Origin: Kitasatospora cineracea
Lineage (GTDB): Bacteria; Actinomycetota; Actinomycetes; Streptomycetales; Streptomycetaceae
NCBI RefSeq assembly: GCF_003751605.1
Contig: NZ_RJVJ01000001.1
Location: 62,001 to 126,000 of the forward strand
Length of the DNA: 64,000 bases
Reading direction: 5' to 3'
Part shown: piece by piece, positions 37,901 through 45,572 of the stretch
Position numbering within the stretch: position 1 is the first letter of the stretch
Layout: every line of letters begins with the position of its first letter
Program-made: the position numbers and the translations under genes
The notes under the pieces: model-generated
Database searches by the model: none
The model's input: only the letters and a program-made list of their open reading frames with translations
What the model was told of the DNA's origin: nothing

Positions 37901-38874
37901 CCGGTGCGTTCGCCCGGCCGCGGTTCGAGGCGTCCGACATCGACCCGCGCGACCCGCTGGGCCTCGGCCTGGTGGAGCCGGTGCTGCCGGACCCGGTGGG
38001 CCAGGGCGTCCCGCCGCTGCCGCCGCACTCCCAGCAGCCGCCGCAGCAGCCGCAGTTCGCGGAGCGTCCGCAGCCGATGGCGCTGCCGACCGCCGGTGAC
38101 CGGCCGTCCGGGCCGGGTGCCCAGGACGGTCCGGAGCCGGGCCGCGAGCAGTTCCGGTCGCGTCCCTCGTACCAGCCGCAGCGTCCGGGCACCTCGGCGC
38201 CGGGCTTCGCCCCGCAGGCGCCGGACCGGGCTCCGCAGGAGCGGGCGCCGCGGCCGCCGACCGGGCCGGCCGAGCGGCAGCGTCCGCAGGCGCCGGGTCC
38301 GCAGTCCCAGGGCCTGCCGCAGCGTCCGGCGCCGGGCGCCGGGCCGCGTCCGGCCGGGCCGCAGGGCCAGCCGGGCCAGGGCGGGCAGCCGGGTCAGGGC
38401 CGGCCGCAGCCGCAGCGTCCGCAGGGGCCGTTCGGCGGTGCTCCGGCGGGCGGTCCGGCGGTGGAGCCGCAGGGCGACCCGGAGGCGCCGTGGCGTCCGT
38501 CGGCGAACGACGAGCGCTGGCGGCGGGCCGAGCAGATGCGCGAGCCGCAGACCAACGGCCTGACCACCTCGGGGCTGCCGCGCCGCACCCCGCAGGCCAA
38601 CCTGGTCTCCGGCAGCGCCGAGGCCAGCCCGCTGACCGGTCCCCAGGTCTCGCGCAGCCCGGAGGAGGTGCGCGGCCGGCTGACCAACCTGCGCCGCGGC
38701 ATCCAGCAGGGCCGCCAGGCGGGGACCCAGCAGCCGGGCGCCGGCGGCCCCGGGTCGCAGCAGCGGCCGGGCTTCGACTTCGGCGGAGCGTCCGAGGGCT
38801 ACCGGGGAGCCCGTGGCGGGCGGTCCGACGTCGATGGCAACAGCGGCTTCGGCCCCGAGCACCAGGAGCGTTGA
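34915..38874 (+). CDS. cvnA1: Conservon protein CvnA: sensor histidine kinase-like (first conservon)
   Basis: A 1319-residue membrane protein. A disordered N-terminus (1-100), helix TM1 (about 102-119), a nitrate-sensor (NIT)-like extracellular helical domain (125-400), TM2 (about 405-425), HAMP (425-490), a dimerisation region with the probable phosphoacceptor His in KLDHLATRMRRNGENLL (about 549), and an HATPase domain with LLAELLENATSFSS and DTGIGLSPDDLAD. Residues beyond about 722 are Pro/Gly/Gln/Arg-rich (PQGGPQG-type repeats) and end in a conserved VRGRLTNLRRGIQQGRQ. Conservons form membrane signalling complexes with CvnB-D. GTG start with AGAGG upstream, as in the second conservon. Confidence 0.92.
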   Translation: MQGRFKRGSGAAGDPEAREPVAGPHQAAPATTGQGERPFGAPAEAAADSGAPGANSAPQEQGGDTPADKKSRRARLRGTLNRRRATGLSRFAMRNWRIRTRLIALLFLPVIVALVFGGLRVQGSMENSRELSQMSDLAELARTATDLADALQNERDIAAGPVSRGGDADTDKDIQQAYSESTALSKKFNAAADKFDNLDLAGSKTLLLQVRKDLNSLPRARKGAFKDANNIQATITNYNVIINDLIGAAQDIAITSNSAELVKSTRTLYQFSLAKEASSMQRALISAALAQNPPNFSASDETFGVRLRAAEDNAMENFTALYGEGPARVLRSSMSYNKVVAEADRFSQAVLNPNGIKQTDGVSYQQWYEESTAKITAERTIEKKLLEDLNGKAQQLQSDADTQSVINASLVALVLVVAIAGAALVARSMVRSLTRLQTSAEDVAERRLPELVKILSESDPHDVDVTVEPVGVDSADEIGHVAHAFDMVHREAVRLAAEQALLRGNINAMFTNLSRRSQGLIQRQLSLISELESREADPDQLASLFKLDHLATRMRRNGENLLVLAGEDPGRRWTRPVPLVDVLRAAASEVEQYERVELASVPTAEVAGRVVNDLVHLLAELLENATSFSSPQTRVRVTGHALPDGRVLIEIHDTGIGLSPDDLADINERLANPPVVDVSVSRRMGLFVVGRLSLRHGIRIQLRPSDSGGTTALVMLPVDVTNSAERRGNRPGAGQPGQGPQGGGRQQRGLAPTPRQQGRPAGDLPGGRTALGQSAPNDPAGRPQLGQGPAGGSPDLFSPATPSGGPGAPRRAPGGPGPSGGQPGDGGFGPGGAFGTGPAQGNRSGGLPTRAVGQSLRENPAPGGSGPAAPAGPGAGAPAGGGLPPRRVPGASGAPGLQGGPGLQGGPGGGLPPRRPQPGQGGPQGQPGRPPQGGPQGAPQGPRRPQAPQGPQGGPQQGQPRPGGEPTQHGRPEQLQRRPLPQQPAAPIEAAPAEQSGAFARPRFEASDIDPRDPLGLGLVEPVLPDPVGQGVPPLPPHSQQPPQQPQFAERPQPMALPTAGDRPSGPGAQDGPEPGREQFRSRPSYQPQRPGTSAPGFAPQAPDRAPQERAPRPPTGPAERQRPQAPGPQSQGLPQRPAPGAGPRPAGPQGQPGQGGQPGQGRPQPQRPQGPFGGAPAGGPAVEPQGDPEAPWRPSANDERWRRAEQMREPQTNGLTTSGLPRRTPQANLVSGSAEASPLTGPQVSRSPEEVRGRLTNLRRGIQQGRQAGTQQPGAGGPGSQQRPGFDFGGASEGYRGARGGRSDVDGNSGFGPEHQER

Positions 38875-38884
38875 GTTGATCCAG

Positions 38885-39298
38885 ATGAGCCAGGCCGCAC
38901 AGAACCTGAACTGGCTGATCACCAATTTCGTGGACAACACCCCCGGGGTGTCCCACACCGTGGTGGTCTCCGCCGACGGTCTGCTGCTGTGCATGTCCGA
39001 GGGCTTCCCCCGGGACCGCGCCGACCAGCTGGCCGCCGTCGCCTCCGGCCTCACCTCGCTGACCTCGGGTGCCAGCCGCATCTTCGAGGGCGGCGAGGTC
39101 AACCAGACCGTGGTGGAGATGGAGCGCGGCTTCCTGTTCCTGATGGCGATCAGCGACGGCTCCGCGCTCGCGGTCCTCGCCTCGCCGGACTCCGACATCG
39201 GTCTCGTCGGCTACGAGATGGCCCTCCTGGTGGACCGCGCCGGCGCGGTGCTCACGCCGGCCCTGCGGGCCGAACTCCAGGGCAGCCTGCTGCACTGA
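38885..39298 (+). CDS. cvnB1: Conservon protein CvnB: roadblock/LC7 (first conservon)
   Basis: A 137-residue roadblock/LC7-domain protein, MSQAAQNLNWLITNFVDNTP, the family thought to act as GTPase-activating or scaffold partner of CvnD. The ATG at 38885 gives the usual length, but TTG at 38876, with AGGAG seven bases before it, may be the true start. It follows cvnA1 almost without a gap. It differs from the copy at 44356-44769 at only 10 bases and two residues (Glu/Asp, Asn/Thr); the first 212 bases are identical. Confidence 0.94.
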   Translation: MSQAAQNLNWLITNFVDNTPGVSHTVVVSADGLLLCMSEGFPRDRADQLAAVASGLTSLTSGASRIFEGGEVNQTVVEMERGFLFLMAISDGSALAVLASPDSDIGLVGYEMALLVDRAGAVLTPALRAELQGSLLH

Positions 39299-39343
39299 CG
39301 TCCGGCCCCCACCCGATCCCGACTCCTTCGCACCACCCTCACC

Positions 39344-39376
39344 GTGCCGGACCCAACCCGACCCCGGGTCCGGCAC
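39344..39376 (+). other. Hairpin in the cvnB1-cvnC1 spacer
   Basis: Arms GTGCCGGACCC (39344-39354) and GGGTCCGGCAC (39366-39376) pair perfectly. The 173-base B-C gap is the only real spacer inside this conservon, and a comparable hairpin is found in the second one. Could act as partial terminator or mRNA processing or stability element. Confidence 0.5.
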
Positions 39377-39471
39377 TCCCACCCCAGGTCTTCGCCGTAC
39401 GGTGACTGGCAGCCCGTCAGTCAACGGCCCCGCGGGCTCCGGCCGCGACGACTGCAGCACAAGGAGGACGC

Positions 39472-39918
39472 ATGACCCCGCCCCCGACACCCGCCGGCGC
39501 GTACGGCAACGGGTACGGAAACGGCTACGGCGGCCAGCAGGCCGGTGGGTACGGCGGCCAGCAGTCGGACGGCTACGAGCAGCAGCCGCTGGTCCGCCCG
39601 TACGCCATGACCGGTGGACGCACCCGCCCCCGCTACCAGCTGGCCATCGAGGCGCTGATCTCGACCACCGCCACCGCCGCCCCGGGCGGGCTGCTCCCCG
39701 AGCACGCCCGGATCGTGTCGCTGTGCCGCGAGGTCAAGTCGGTCGCCGAGATCTCCGCGCTGGCAGGTGTCCCGCTCGGGGTCGCCCGCATCCTCGTCGC
39801 AGACCTGGCCGAGGCCGGCCTGGTCGCCATCCACCAGCCCGCCGCCGCGGGCGAGTCGGGCGGTACGCCTGACGTCACGCTGCTCGAAAGGGTCCTCAGT
39901 GGACTTCGCAAGCTCTAA
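39472..39918 (+). CDS. cvnC1: Conservon protein CvnC: DUF742 (first conservon)
   Basis: A 148-residue protein with a Gly/Tyr/Gln-rich N-terminus (GNGYGNGYGGQQAG) and a DUF742 domain from about residue 40 (RPYAMTGGRTRPRYQLAIEA) that looks like a winged helix (VKSVAEISALAGVPLGVARI). DUF742 proteins are obligatory conservon members of unknown biochemical role. The end overlaps cvnD1 by 20 bases. ATG start after AGGAGG. Confidence 0.93.
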   Translation: MTPPPTPAGAYGNGYGNGYGGQQAGGYGGQQSDGYEQQPLVRPYAMTGGRTRPRYQLAIEALISTTATAAPGGLLPEHARIVSLCREVKSVAEISALAGVPLGVARILVADLAEAGLVAIHQPAAAGESGGTPDVTLLERVLSGLRKL

Positions 39919-40486
39919 CGCGGCCGCCGCCCCCAGCCGCGCCACCACCTCCGCCAAGATCGTCGTCGCCGGCGGATTCGGCGTGGGCAAGACGACGCTC
40001 GTCGGCGCGGTCTCCGAGATCAACCCCCTGCGCACCGAAGCCGTCATGACCTCGGCCTCCGCCGGCATCGACGACCTCAGCCACGTCTCCGGCAAGACCA
40101 CCACCACCGTCGCCATGGACTTCGGCCGCATCACCCTCGACGAAGACCTCATCCTCTACCTCTTCGGCACCCCCGGACAGGACCGCTTCTGGTTCATGTG
40201 GGACGACCTCGTCCGCGGAGCCATCGGCGCCGTCGTCCTCGTCGACACCCGCCGCCTCGCCGACTGCTTCCCCGCCCTCGACTACTTCGAGAACAGCGGC
40301 CTCCCCTTCGTCGTCGCCCTCAACGGCTTCGACGGACAACAGGCCCACACCCCCGAAGAAGTCCGCGAAGCACTCCAACTCAACACCGAAATCCCCATCA
40401 TCACCCTCGACGCCCGACGGCGCGACAGCGCCAAAAGCGCCCTCATCACCCTCGTCGAACACGCCCTCCTCGCCCGACTCCGGTGA
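39899..40486 (+). CDS. cvnD1: Conservon protein CvnD: small Ras-like GTPase (first conservon)
   Basis: A 195-residue GTPase. P-loop GGFGVGKTT near residue 28; switch II region LYLFGTPGQDRFWFMWDD; the G4 motif reads ALNGFDGQ where NKxD is expected, so the Lys is missing. The protein is identical to CvnD2 (45553-46140); the genes differ by one silent base. Codon use leans on GAA and CAA, unlike the other conservon genes, which prefer GAG and CAG. GTG start inside the end of cvnC1, so translation is coupled. Confidence 0.95.
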   Translation: MDFASSNAAAAPSRATTSAKIVVAGGFGVGKTTLVGAVSEINPLRTEAVMTSASAGIDDLSHVSGKTTTTVAMDFGRITLDEDLILYLFGTPGQDRFWFMWDDLVRGAIGAVVLVDTRRLADCFPALDYFENSGLPFVVALNGFDGQQAHTPEEVREALQLNTEIPIITLDARRRDSAKSALITLVEHALLARLR

Positions 40487-40500
40487 GCCCCGACCTGGCC

Positions 40501-40534
40501 GGGGGGCGCGTACCAGGGATGGTTCGCGCCCCCC
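40501..40534 (+). terminator. Terminator of the first conservon
   Basis: GGGGGGCGCG (40501-40510) and CGCGCCCCCC (40525-40534) pair perfectly with a 14-base loop, 15 bases after the cvnD1 stop. Confidence 0.7.
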
Positions 40535-40610
40535 GGTAACAGTTCGGTAGGCATTTGCCGGGCCCGTTTGACAGTGCGTAGCCGGTCGAACCCGGTGTGC
40601 GCCAATGACC

Positions 40611-40631
40611 TTGAACTTTGCGGGAGTTCAA
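40611..40631. promoter_or_regulatory. Inverted repeat TTGAACT-N7-AGTTCAA
   Basis: Perfect 7-bp arms at 40611-40617 and 40625-40631 about 175 bases before cvnA2, AT-rich against the background. Operator-like. Confidence 0.45.
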
Positions 40632-40805
40632 CGCCATATGTCCGTTTTTCACCCCTGGTGCACGGGGCGGAGGGGCCGTTTGTCCGGTCCACCGGCTCGT
40701 GTTGGAATTCCAGCTACCCCGTAGGACCCACGCGGGCCGCGGCCCGTCGGGGGGTAGCCGCCGGATAGATCCATGGCCGCCAGTCGGTCGAGAGGTTGTT
40801 GTCGA

Positions 40806-43800
40806 GTGAGGCGTAAGCAGCCAGTCACCCCTCAGCGGCGCTCAGAGCCCCGCCAGCAGGACCCGGGTAGCGGCCCGACCACCGGTCAGTTCTCCGCGTT
40901 CACCGCGACCGAGGACCGTCCCGAGCCGAGCCGCCCCGCCGCCGAGCCGGCCCCGCGTCCCGCGACCGCCGAGGAGGCCCCGCGCCGCGGCGGCAGCCGG
41001 TACGACTTCCTGTCCCCGCTGAACTGGCGCGTGCCGACCCGCCTGGTGGCCATCCTGGTCATCCCGGTCGTCATCGCCCTCGTCTTCGGCGGCCTGCGCG
41101 TCAACACCTCGCTGGACGACTACAACCAGGCCGACCGCGCGGTGCGCATCGCCAACGTGGCCAGCTCGGCCACCAAGCTGGCCGACGCCCTGGAGCAGGA
41201 GCGCGACGAGACCCTGGTGCCGCTGCTCACCGGGCAGGGCGACCAGGGCGAGGTGAAGAAGCTCCGGGACAGGACCGACCAGGCGCTGGCCGACTACCGC
41301 GCGACCGTCGCCAAGGCCAAGGACGACCCGACCACGGTGCGCCGCAACGCGCAGTTCGAGGGCCTGGTCCAGTCCCTGCCGCACCTGCGCGCCAACGCCT
41401 ACAAGCCCGAGCTGTTCGCCACCGCGACCTCCAACGCCTACTCGCTGCTGTTCGCGCCGCTGCTGGCGATGGACAACTCGGTCGGCTTCGGCTCCACCAA
41501 CGTCACCTCCAAGGGCCGTGCGATCTACGCGATGTCGCTGGCCAAGGCGTCCGCCTCGACCCAGCGCGCGCTGATGCTCAACCTGCTGGTCGGCCTCGGC
41601 GTCGGCGGCGTGGACGGCCACGAGGGCCAGGACCTGATCCAGGCCCTGAGCGTCGCCGCCAAGCTGGAGCAGACCGCGCTCGACGAGTTCAACACCGCCT
41701 CCAGCGCGGAGGAGGTCAAGGTCTACTCGGACGCGCTGGTCGACCAGGCCACCGCCGACCAGCGCCTGCCGCTGCGGATGCCCGACGGCCACAACCTGCC
41801 CGTCATGAGCACCCTGCTGATGATCGGCATGTCCTACTCCGGGCAGCTGTCCGACGCCGCGGCCAACAAGGACGCCGCCGCCCGGATCATCACCTCGGCC
41901 GGCAACGACGGCCTGACCCGCCCGCTGTGGGACCAGGCCACCAAGAGCCACATGAGCGCGCTGCGCGCCGCCGAGACCGACCTGCTCGACCAGGTCGTCA
42001 CCGACGCCCAGGGCATCAAGGACCGGGCGTTCACCGACTGGGTGCTCAACTCGCTGATCGTGGTCGCCTCGCTGGTGCTGGCCGGCCTGCTCACCGGCTA
42101 CATCGCCCGCTCGATGATCCTCGGCATGCGGACCCTGAACACCGCCGCGCTCGACATCGCCAACCACCGCCTGCCGGAGCTGGTCGACAAGCTCTCCAAG
42201 ACCGACCCGGAGCGGGTCGACACCTCGATCAGCCCGATCCCGCTGCACGGCCGGGACGAGATCGGCGAGGTCGCCCGCGCCTTCGACCAGGTCCACCAGC
42301 AGGCCGTCTCGCTGGCCGCCGAGCAGGCGCTGCTGCGGGGCAACGTCAACGCGATCTTCACCAACCTGTCGCGCCGCAGCCAGGGCCTGATCCAGCGCCA
42401 GCTGGCGCTGATCACCGACCTGGAGAACAACGAGGCCGACCCGGACCAGCTGGAGAACCTCTTCAAGCTGGACCACCTGGCCACCCGCATGCGCCGCAAC
42501 GGCGAGAACCTCCTGGTCCTCGCGGGCGAGGAGCCCGGCCGCCGCTGGAACACCCCGGTGCCACTGGTCGACGTGCTGCGCGCCGCCGCCTCCGAGGTGG
42601 AGCACTACGAGCGGATCGAACTGGCCGGCATCCCCGAGGCCGACGTGGTCGGCCCCGCCGTGACCGACCTCGTCCACCTGCTCGCCGAGCTGCTGGAGAA
42701 CGCCACCTCGTTCTCCTCCCCGCAGACCCGGGTGCTGGTCAACGCGACCCGGCTGCCCGACAGCCGGGTGCTGGTCGAGATCCACGACAAGGGCATCGGC
42801 CTGACCGCCGAGGACTTCGCCGAGATCAACGAGAAGCTGGCCGAGCCGCCCACCGTGGACGCCACCATCTCCCGCCGGATGGGCCTGTTCGTGGTCGGCC
42901 GGCTGTCCCAGCGGCACGACATCCGCGTGCAGCTGCGCCCGTCCGGCGAGTCGGCCGGCACCACCTCGCTGGTCATGCTGCCGCAGCAGCTGACCCACCT
43001 GGGCGCGATGGCGCCGGAGCCGCAGGCCGAGGAGTTCACGGTCTCCCGGATCTTCGCCGAGCAGGAGCCGGCCGCCGAGTGGGCGTTCGAGGGCCAGGAC
43101 CGCACCGCGGCCGAACTCGGCTTCGACGACCACCTGCCCGCCCGCGGCGCGGTGGCCGGCAACGGCTTCTCCCCCGCGCTGGAGTCCATGCAGCGCTCCC
43201 AGCGGATCGAGGAGCGCCGCCGGGCCGCCCTGGAGGCCGGCCCGGGCGCCGCCGCCGCGGAGCCGGTGGAGGCGGAGGTCCTGGAGTCGCCCTACGGCGA
43301 GCCGGGCTACCCCGAGGACGGCTACGGGGGCGGCTACCCGGCCCCGCAGGCGACCGGCCACCAGAGCCCCCAGGACGACCCGTACCGCCGCCCCGAGGCG
43401 GACGCCTACGGCCGCCCCTTCGAGCCGCAGCAGGCCCCCCAGGGCGACGCCTACGGCTACCGCGAGGACCCGTACGCCCCGGCCGGCTACGCCGACGACC
43501 CGTACGCCCCCGCCGGCTACCCGCAGCAGGCCCCCTACGGCGACGGGCAGCAGTACGCCGAGGCGTACCAGCAGCAGCCGTACGAGGACGGCCAGTACGC
43601 CGACGGCCAGTACGCCGAGGGCCAGTACGAGTACGCCGAGGAGCAGTACCCGCAGCAGGCCCCGTACGCCGGCGAGCAGTACGCCGACGGGTACCAGCAG
43701 CAGGACTACGGCTACGAGGAGCCCGCCGGGCACCCGTACCCCGCGGAGGAGCTGCCGGCCCTGCCGCCGGCCCGTCCGGCCGCGGAGCAGCAGCAGCCGG

Positions 43801-44345
43801 GCGGTGCGCTGCCGCAGCGCCGGCCGGGCCAGCAGCTGGCGGGCGGCGGCGCGGCGGCGGGCTCCTCCGCGGGCGGCGAGACCCCGAACTGGTTCACCGG
43901 CGCGAAGGACACCTCGGCGCAGGACGAGCCGCGCGGCCACGACGTGTCGGCGCTGGGCGGCTACGGGCCGACCGGTCCGACCTCGGCGCCCAGCGAGTGG
44001 GAGTCGCCGAACGACGGCGACTGGCAGCGCGCGGAGAAGCTGCGCGAGCCCTCCTCGGCGGGCACCACCCCCTCGGGCCTCCCGCGCCGGGTCCCGCGCC
44101 AGAACCTGGTGCCGGGCAACGCCCGCACCACCCCGCAGGAAGGCCCGCAGGTCTCCCGCGACCCGAGCGAGGTCCGCGGCCGCCTGACCAACCTGCGCCG
44201 CGGTGTCGAGCAGGGCCGCCAGGCCGGCGGCGACCCCGATGCCACCGGCAGCTTCCGGATCGACCCCGACCAGGGGGCGTACGGTGATGGACCGCACAAC
44301 AGCAGCACCGATCTCTTCGGCGGCTCGAACCAGCAGGAGCGTTGA
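40806..44345 (+). CDS. cvnA2: Conservon protein CvnA: sensor histidine kinase-like (second conservon)
   Basis: A 1179-residue paralogue of CvnA1 with the same plan: TM1 (about 78-98), a NIT-like sensor (100-405), TM2 (about 413-434), HAMP, the His region KLDHLATRMRRNGENLL and HATPase (LLAELLENATSFSS, DKGIGLTAEDFAE). The tail from about residue 731 is Tyr/Gln/Asp-rich (DDPYAPAGY, QYADGQYAEGQY), unlike the Pro/Gly-rich tail of CvnA1, but ends in the same VRGRLTNLRRG block. GTG at 40806 is preferred because its AGAGG upstream context matches cvnA1. The sensor domains differ strongly, so inputs should differ. Confidence 0.9.
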   Translation: MRRKQPVTPQRRSEPRQQDPGSGPTTGQFSAFTATEDRPEPSRPAAEPAPRPATAEEAPRRGGSRYDFLSPLNWRVPTRLVAILVIPVVIALVFGGLRVNTSLDDYNQADRAVRIANVASSATKLADALEQERDETLVPLLTGQGDQGEVKKLRDRTDQALADYRATVAKAKDDPTTVRRNAQFEGLVQSLPHLRANAYKPELFATATSNAYSLLFAPLLAMDNSVGFGSTNVTSKGRAIYAMSLAKASASTQRALMLNLLVGLGVGGVDGHEGQDLIQALSVAAKLEQTALDEFNTASSAEEVKVYSDALVDQATADQRLPLRMPDGHNLPVMSTLLMIGMSYSGQLSDAAANKDAAARIITSAGNDGLTRPLWDQATKSHMSALRAAETDLLDQVVTDAQGIKDRAFTDWVLNSLIVVASLVLAGLLTGYIARSMILGMRTLNTAALDIANHRLPELVDKLSKTDPERVDTSISPIPLHGRDEIGEVARAFDQVHQQAVSLAAEQALLRGNVNAIFTNLSRRSQGLIQRQLALITDLENNEADPDQLENLFKLDHLATRMRRNGENLLVLAGEEPGRRWNTPVPLVDVLRAAASEVEHYERIELAGIPEADVVGPAVTDLVHLLAELLENATSFSSPQTRVLVNATRLPDSRVLVEIHDKGIGLTAEDFAEINEKLAEPPTVDATISRRMGLFVVGRLSQRHDIRVQLRPSGESAGTTSLVMLPQQLTHLGAMAPEPQAEEFTVSRIFAEQEPAAEWAFEGQDRTAAELGFDDHLPARGAVAGNGFSPALESMQRSQRIEERRRAALEAGPGAAAAEPVEAEVLESPYGEPGYPEDGYGGGYPAPQATGHQSPQDDPYRRPEADAYGRPFEPQQAPQGDAYGYREDPYAPAGYADDPYAPAGYPQQAPYGDGQQYAEAYQQQPYEDGQYADGQYAEGQYEYAEEQYPQQAPYAGEQYADGYQQQDYGYEEPAGHPYPAEELPALPPARPAAEQQQPGGALPQRRPGQQLAGGGAAAGSSAGGETPNWFTGAKDTSAQDEPRGHDVSALGGYGPTGPTSAPSEWESPNDGDWQRAEKLREPSSAGTTPSGLPRRVPRQNLVPGNARTTPQEGPQVSRDPSEVRGRLTNLRRGVEQGRQAGGDPDATGSFRIDPDQGAYGDGPHNSSTDLFGGSNQQER

Positions 44346-44355
44346 GTTGACCCAG

Positions 44356-44769
44356 ATGAGCCAGGCCGCACAGAACCTGAACTGGCTGATCACCAATTTC
44401 GTGGACAACACCCCCGGGGTGTCCCACACCGTGGTGGTCTCCGCCGACGGTCTGCTGCTGTGCATGTCCGAGGGCTTCCCCCGGGACCGCGCCGACCAGC
44501 TGGCCGCCGTCGCCTCCGGCCTCACCTCGCTGACCTCGGGTGCCAGCCGCATCTTCGAGGGCGGCGACGTGACCCAGACCGTGGTCGAGATGGAGCGCGG
44601 CTTCCTGTTCCTGATGGCGATCAGCGACGGCTCCGCGCTCGCGGTCCTCGCCTCGCCGGACTCCGACATCGGTCTCGTCGGCTACGAGATGGCCCTCCTG
44701 GTGGACCGCGCCGGCGCGGTCCTGACGCCCGCGCTGCGGGCCGAACTCCAGGGCAGTCTCCTGCACTGA
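44356..44769 (+). CDS. cvnB2: Conservon protein CvnB: roadblock/LC7 (second conservon)
   Basis: A 137-residue roadblock protein, nearly identical to CvnB1, with Asp and Thr replacing Glu and Asn in the EGGEVNQ segment. A TTG with AGGAG upstream at 44347 could also be the start, giving three extra residues. The bases upstream, through the cvnA2 stop, are also almost identical to the first conservon. Confidence 0.94.
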   Translation: MSQAAQNLNWLITNFVDNTPGVSHTVVVSADGLLLCMSEGFPRDRADQLAAVASGLTSLTSGASRIFEGGDVTQTVVEMERGFLFLMAISDGSALAVLASPDSDIGLVGYEMALLVDRAGAVLTPALRAELQGSLLH

Positions 44770-44815
44770 CGGTTCGTCGGATACCGTCCTGGTATTCGAA
44801 AGACCTCAATTGCCC

Positions 44816-44845
44816 GTCCCGAGGTCGCTTCGGCGGCCTCGGGAC
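44816..44845 (+). other. Hairpin in the cvnB2-cvnC2 spacer
   Basis: GTCCCGAGG (44816-44824) and CCTCGGGAC (44837-44845) pair perfectly. Same position in the operon as the hairpin of the first conservon, with a different sequence. Confidence 0.5.
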
Positions 44846-44936
44846 CGGGCGTTGTACGGCCTTCGCACCACCGGCCACGGCGCTCCCCGGCGACGCGGCC
44901 AGCAACGCACCGCCGCACCCTTTGAGGAGATGAACC

Positions 44937-45572
44937 GTGACACCGCCCGACCACAGTGGCCAGTACGGCGTCCCGTACGCGGGCTCCGGCCACGACGCTT
45001 TCGGGGCTCCCGGCGTCGGCCACGGTCAGCAGCCGCAGTACGCGCCGCAGTTCAACGGCGGCCAGCCGTACCTGCCTCCGCAGTCCGACCCGCGCTGGTA
45101 CCAGCAGCCGGACGGATACGGCCAGGCCCACCCCGGCCACGAGGCGTTCCCCGACCCCGGCCTGCCGCACCGCTACGAGGAGCAGCAGCCCGGCCACGTC
45201 GAGGAGTACTTCGACGAGGAGGAGGACGCCGAGCCGCTGATCCGGCCCTTCGCCATGACCGGCGGACGCACCCGGCCGCGCTACGAACTCGCGCTGGAGG
45301 CCCTGGTCTCCGCCGCGGTCGACCCGGCCCGGATGGCCACCCTGCTCCCCGAGCACCAGCGGATCTGCGCGCTGTGCGCCACCGACGTGAAGTCGGTCGC
45401 CGAGATCTCCGCGCTGCTCGGCCTCCCGCTGGGCGTGGCCCGCATCCTCGTGGCGGACCTGGCCGAGGCCGGCCTCGTCGCCATCCACCAGCCCGCAGCC
45501 GGCGGCGAATCCGGCAACCAGCCCGACGTCACGCTGCTCGAAAGGGTCCTCAGTGGACTTCGCAAGCTCTAA
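44937..45572 (+). CDS. cvnC2: Conservon protein CvnC: DUF742 (second conservon)
   Basis: A 211-residue DUF742 protein. Its N-terminal 95 residues (PQYAPQFNGGQPYLPPQSD, then an acidic EYFDEEEDAEPLIRPF) are much longer than in CvnC1 and of different composition, while the DUF742 core (AMTGGRTRPRYELALEALVS) and the last residues VTLLERVLSGLRKL are shared. GTG start follows GAGGAG. The last 20 bases overlap cvnD2. Confidence 0.93.
   Translation: MTPPDHSGQYGVPYAGSGHDAFGAPGVGHGQQPQYAPQFNGGQPYLPPQSDPRWYQQPDGYGQAHPGHEAFPDPGLPHRYEEQQPGHVEEYFDEEEDAEPLIRPFAMTGGRTRPRYELALEALVSAAVDPARMATLLPEHQRICALCATDVKSVAEISALLGLPLGVARILVADLAEAGLVAIHQPAAGGESGNQPDVTLLERVLSGLRKL

Larger units (their letters stand above)
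40487..40805. other. 319-base gap between the two conservons
   Basis: Holds the terminator of the first conservon (40501-40534), a TTGACA at 40568-40573 without a clear -10 partner, an inverted repeat at 40611-40631, and the AGAGGTTG ribosome-binding region before cvnA2. No gene. Confidence 0.55.

Noticed and set aside
34864..39198. A minus-strand open frame of over 1400 codons opposite cvnA1
   Set aside because: Its codon pattern is the complement of the cvnA1 third-position bias; no start signal, no family resemblance.
40568..40600. TTGACA as the -35 box of the second conservon
   Set aside because: No acceptable -10 hexamer at 16-19 bases; reported only as part of the gap.
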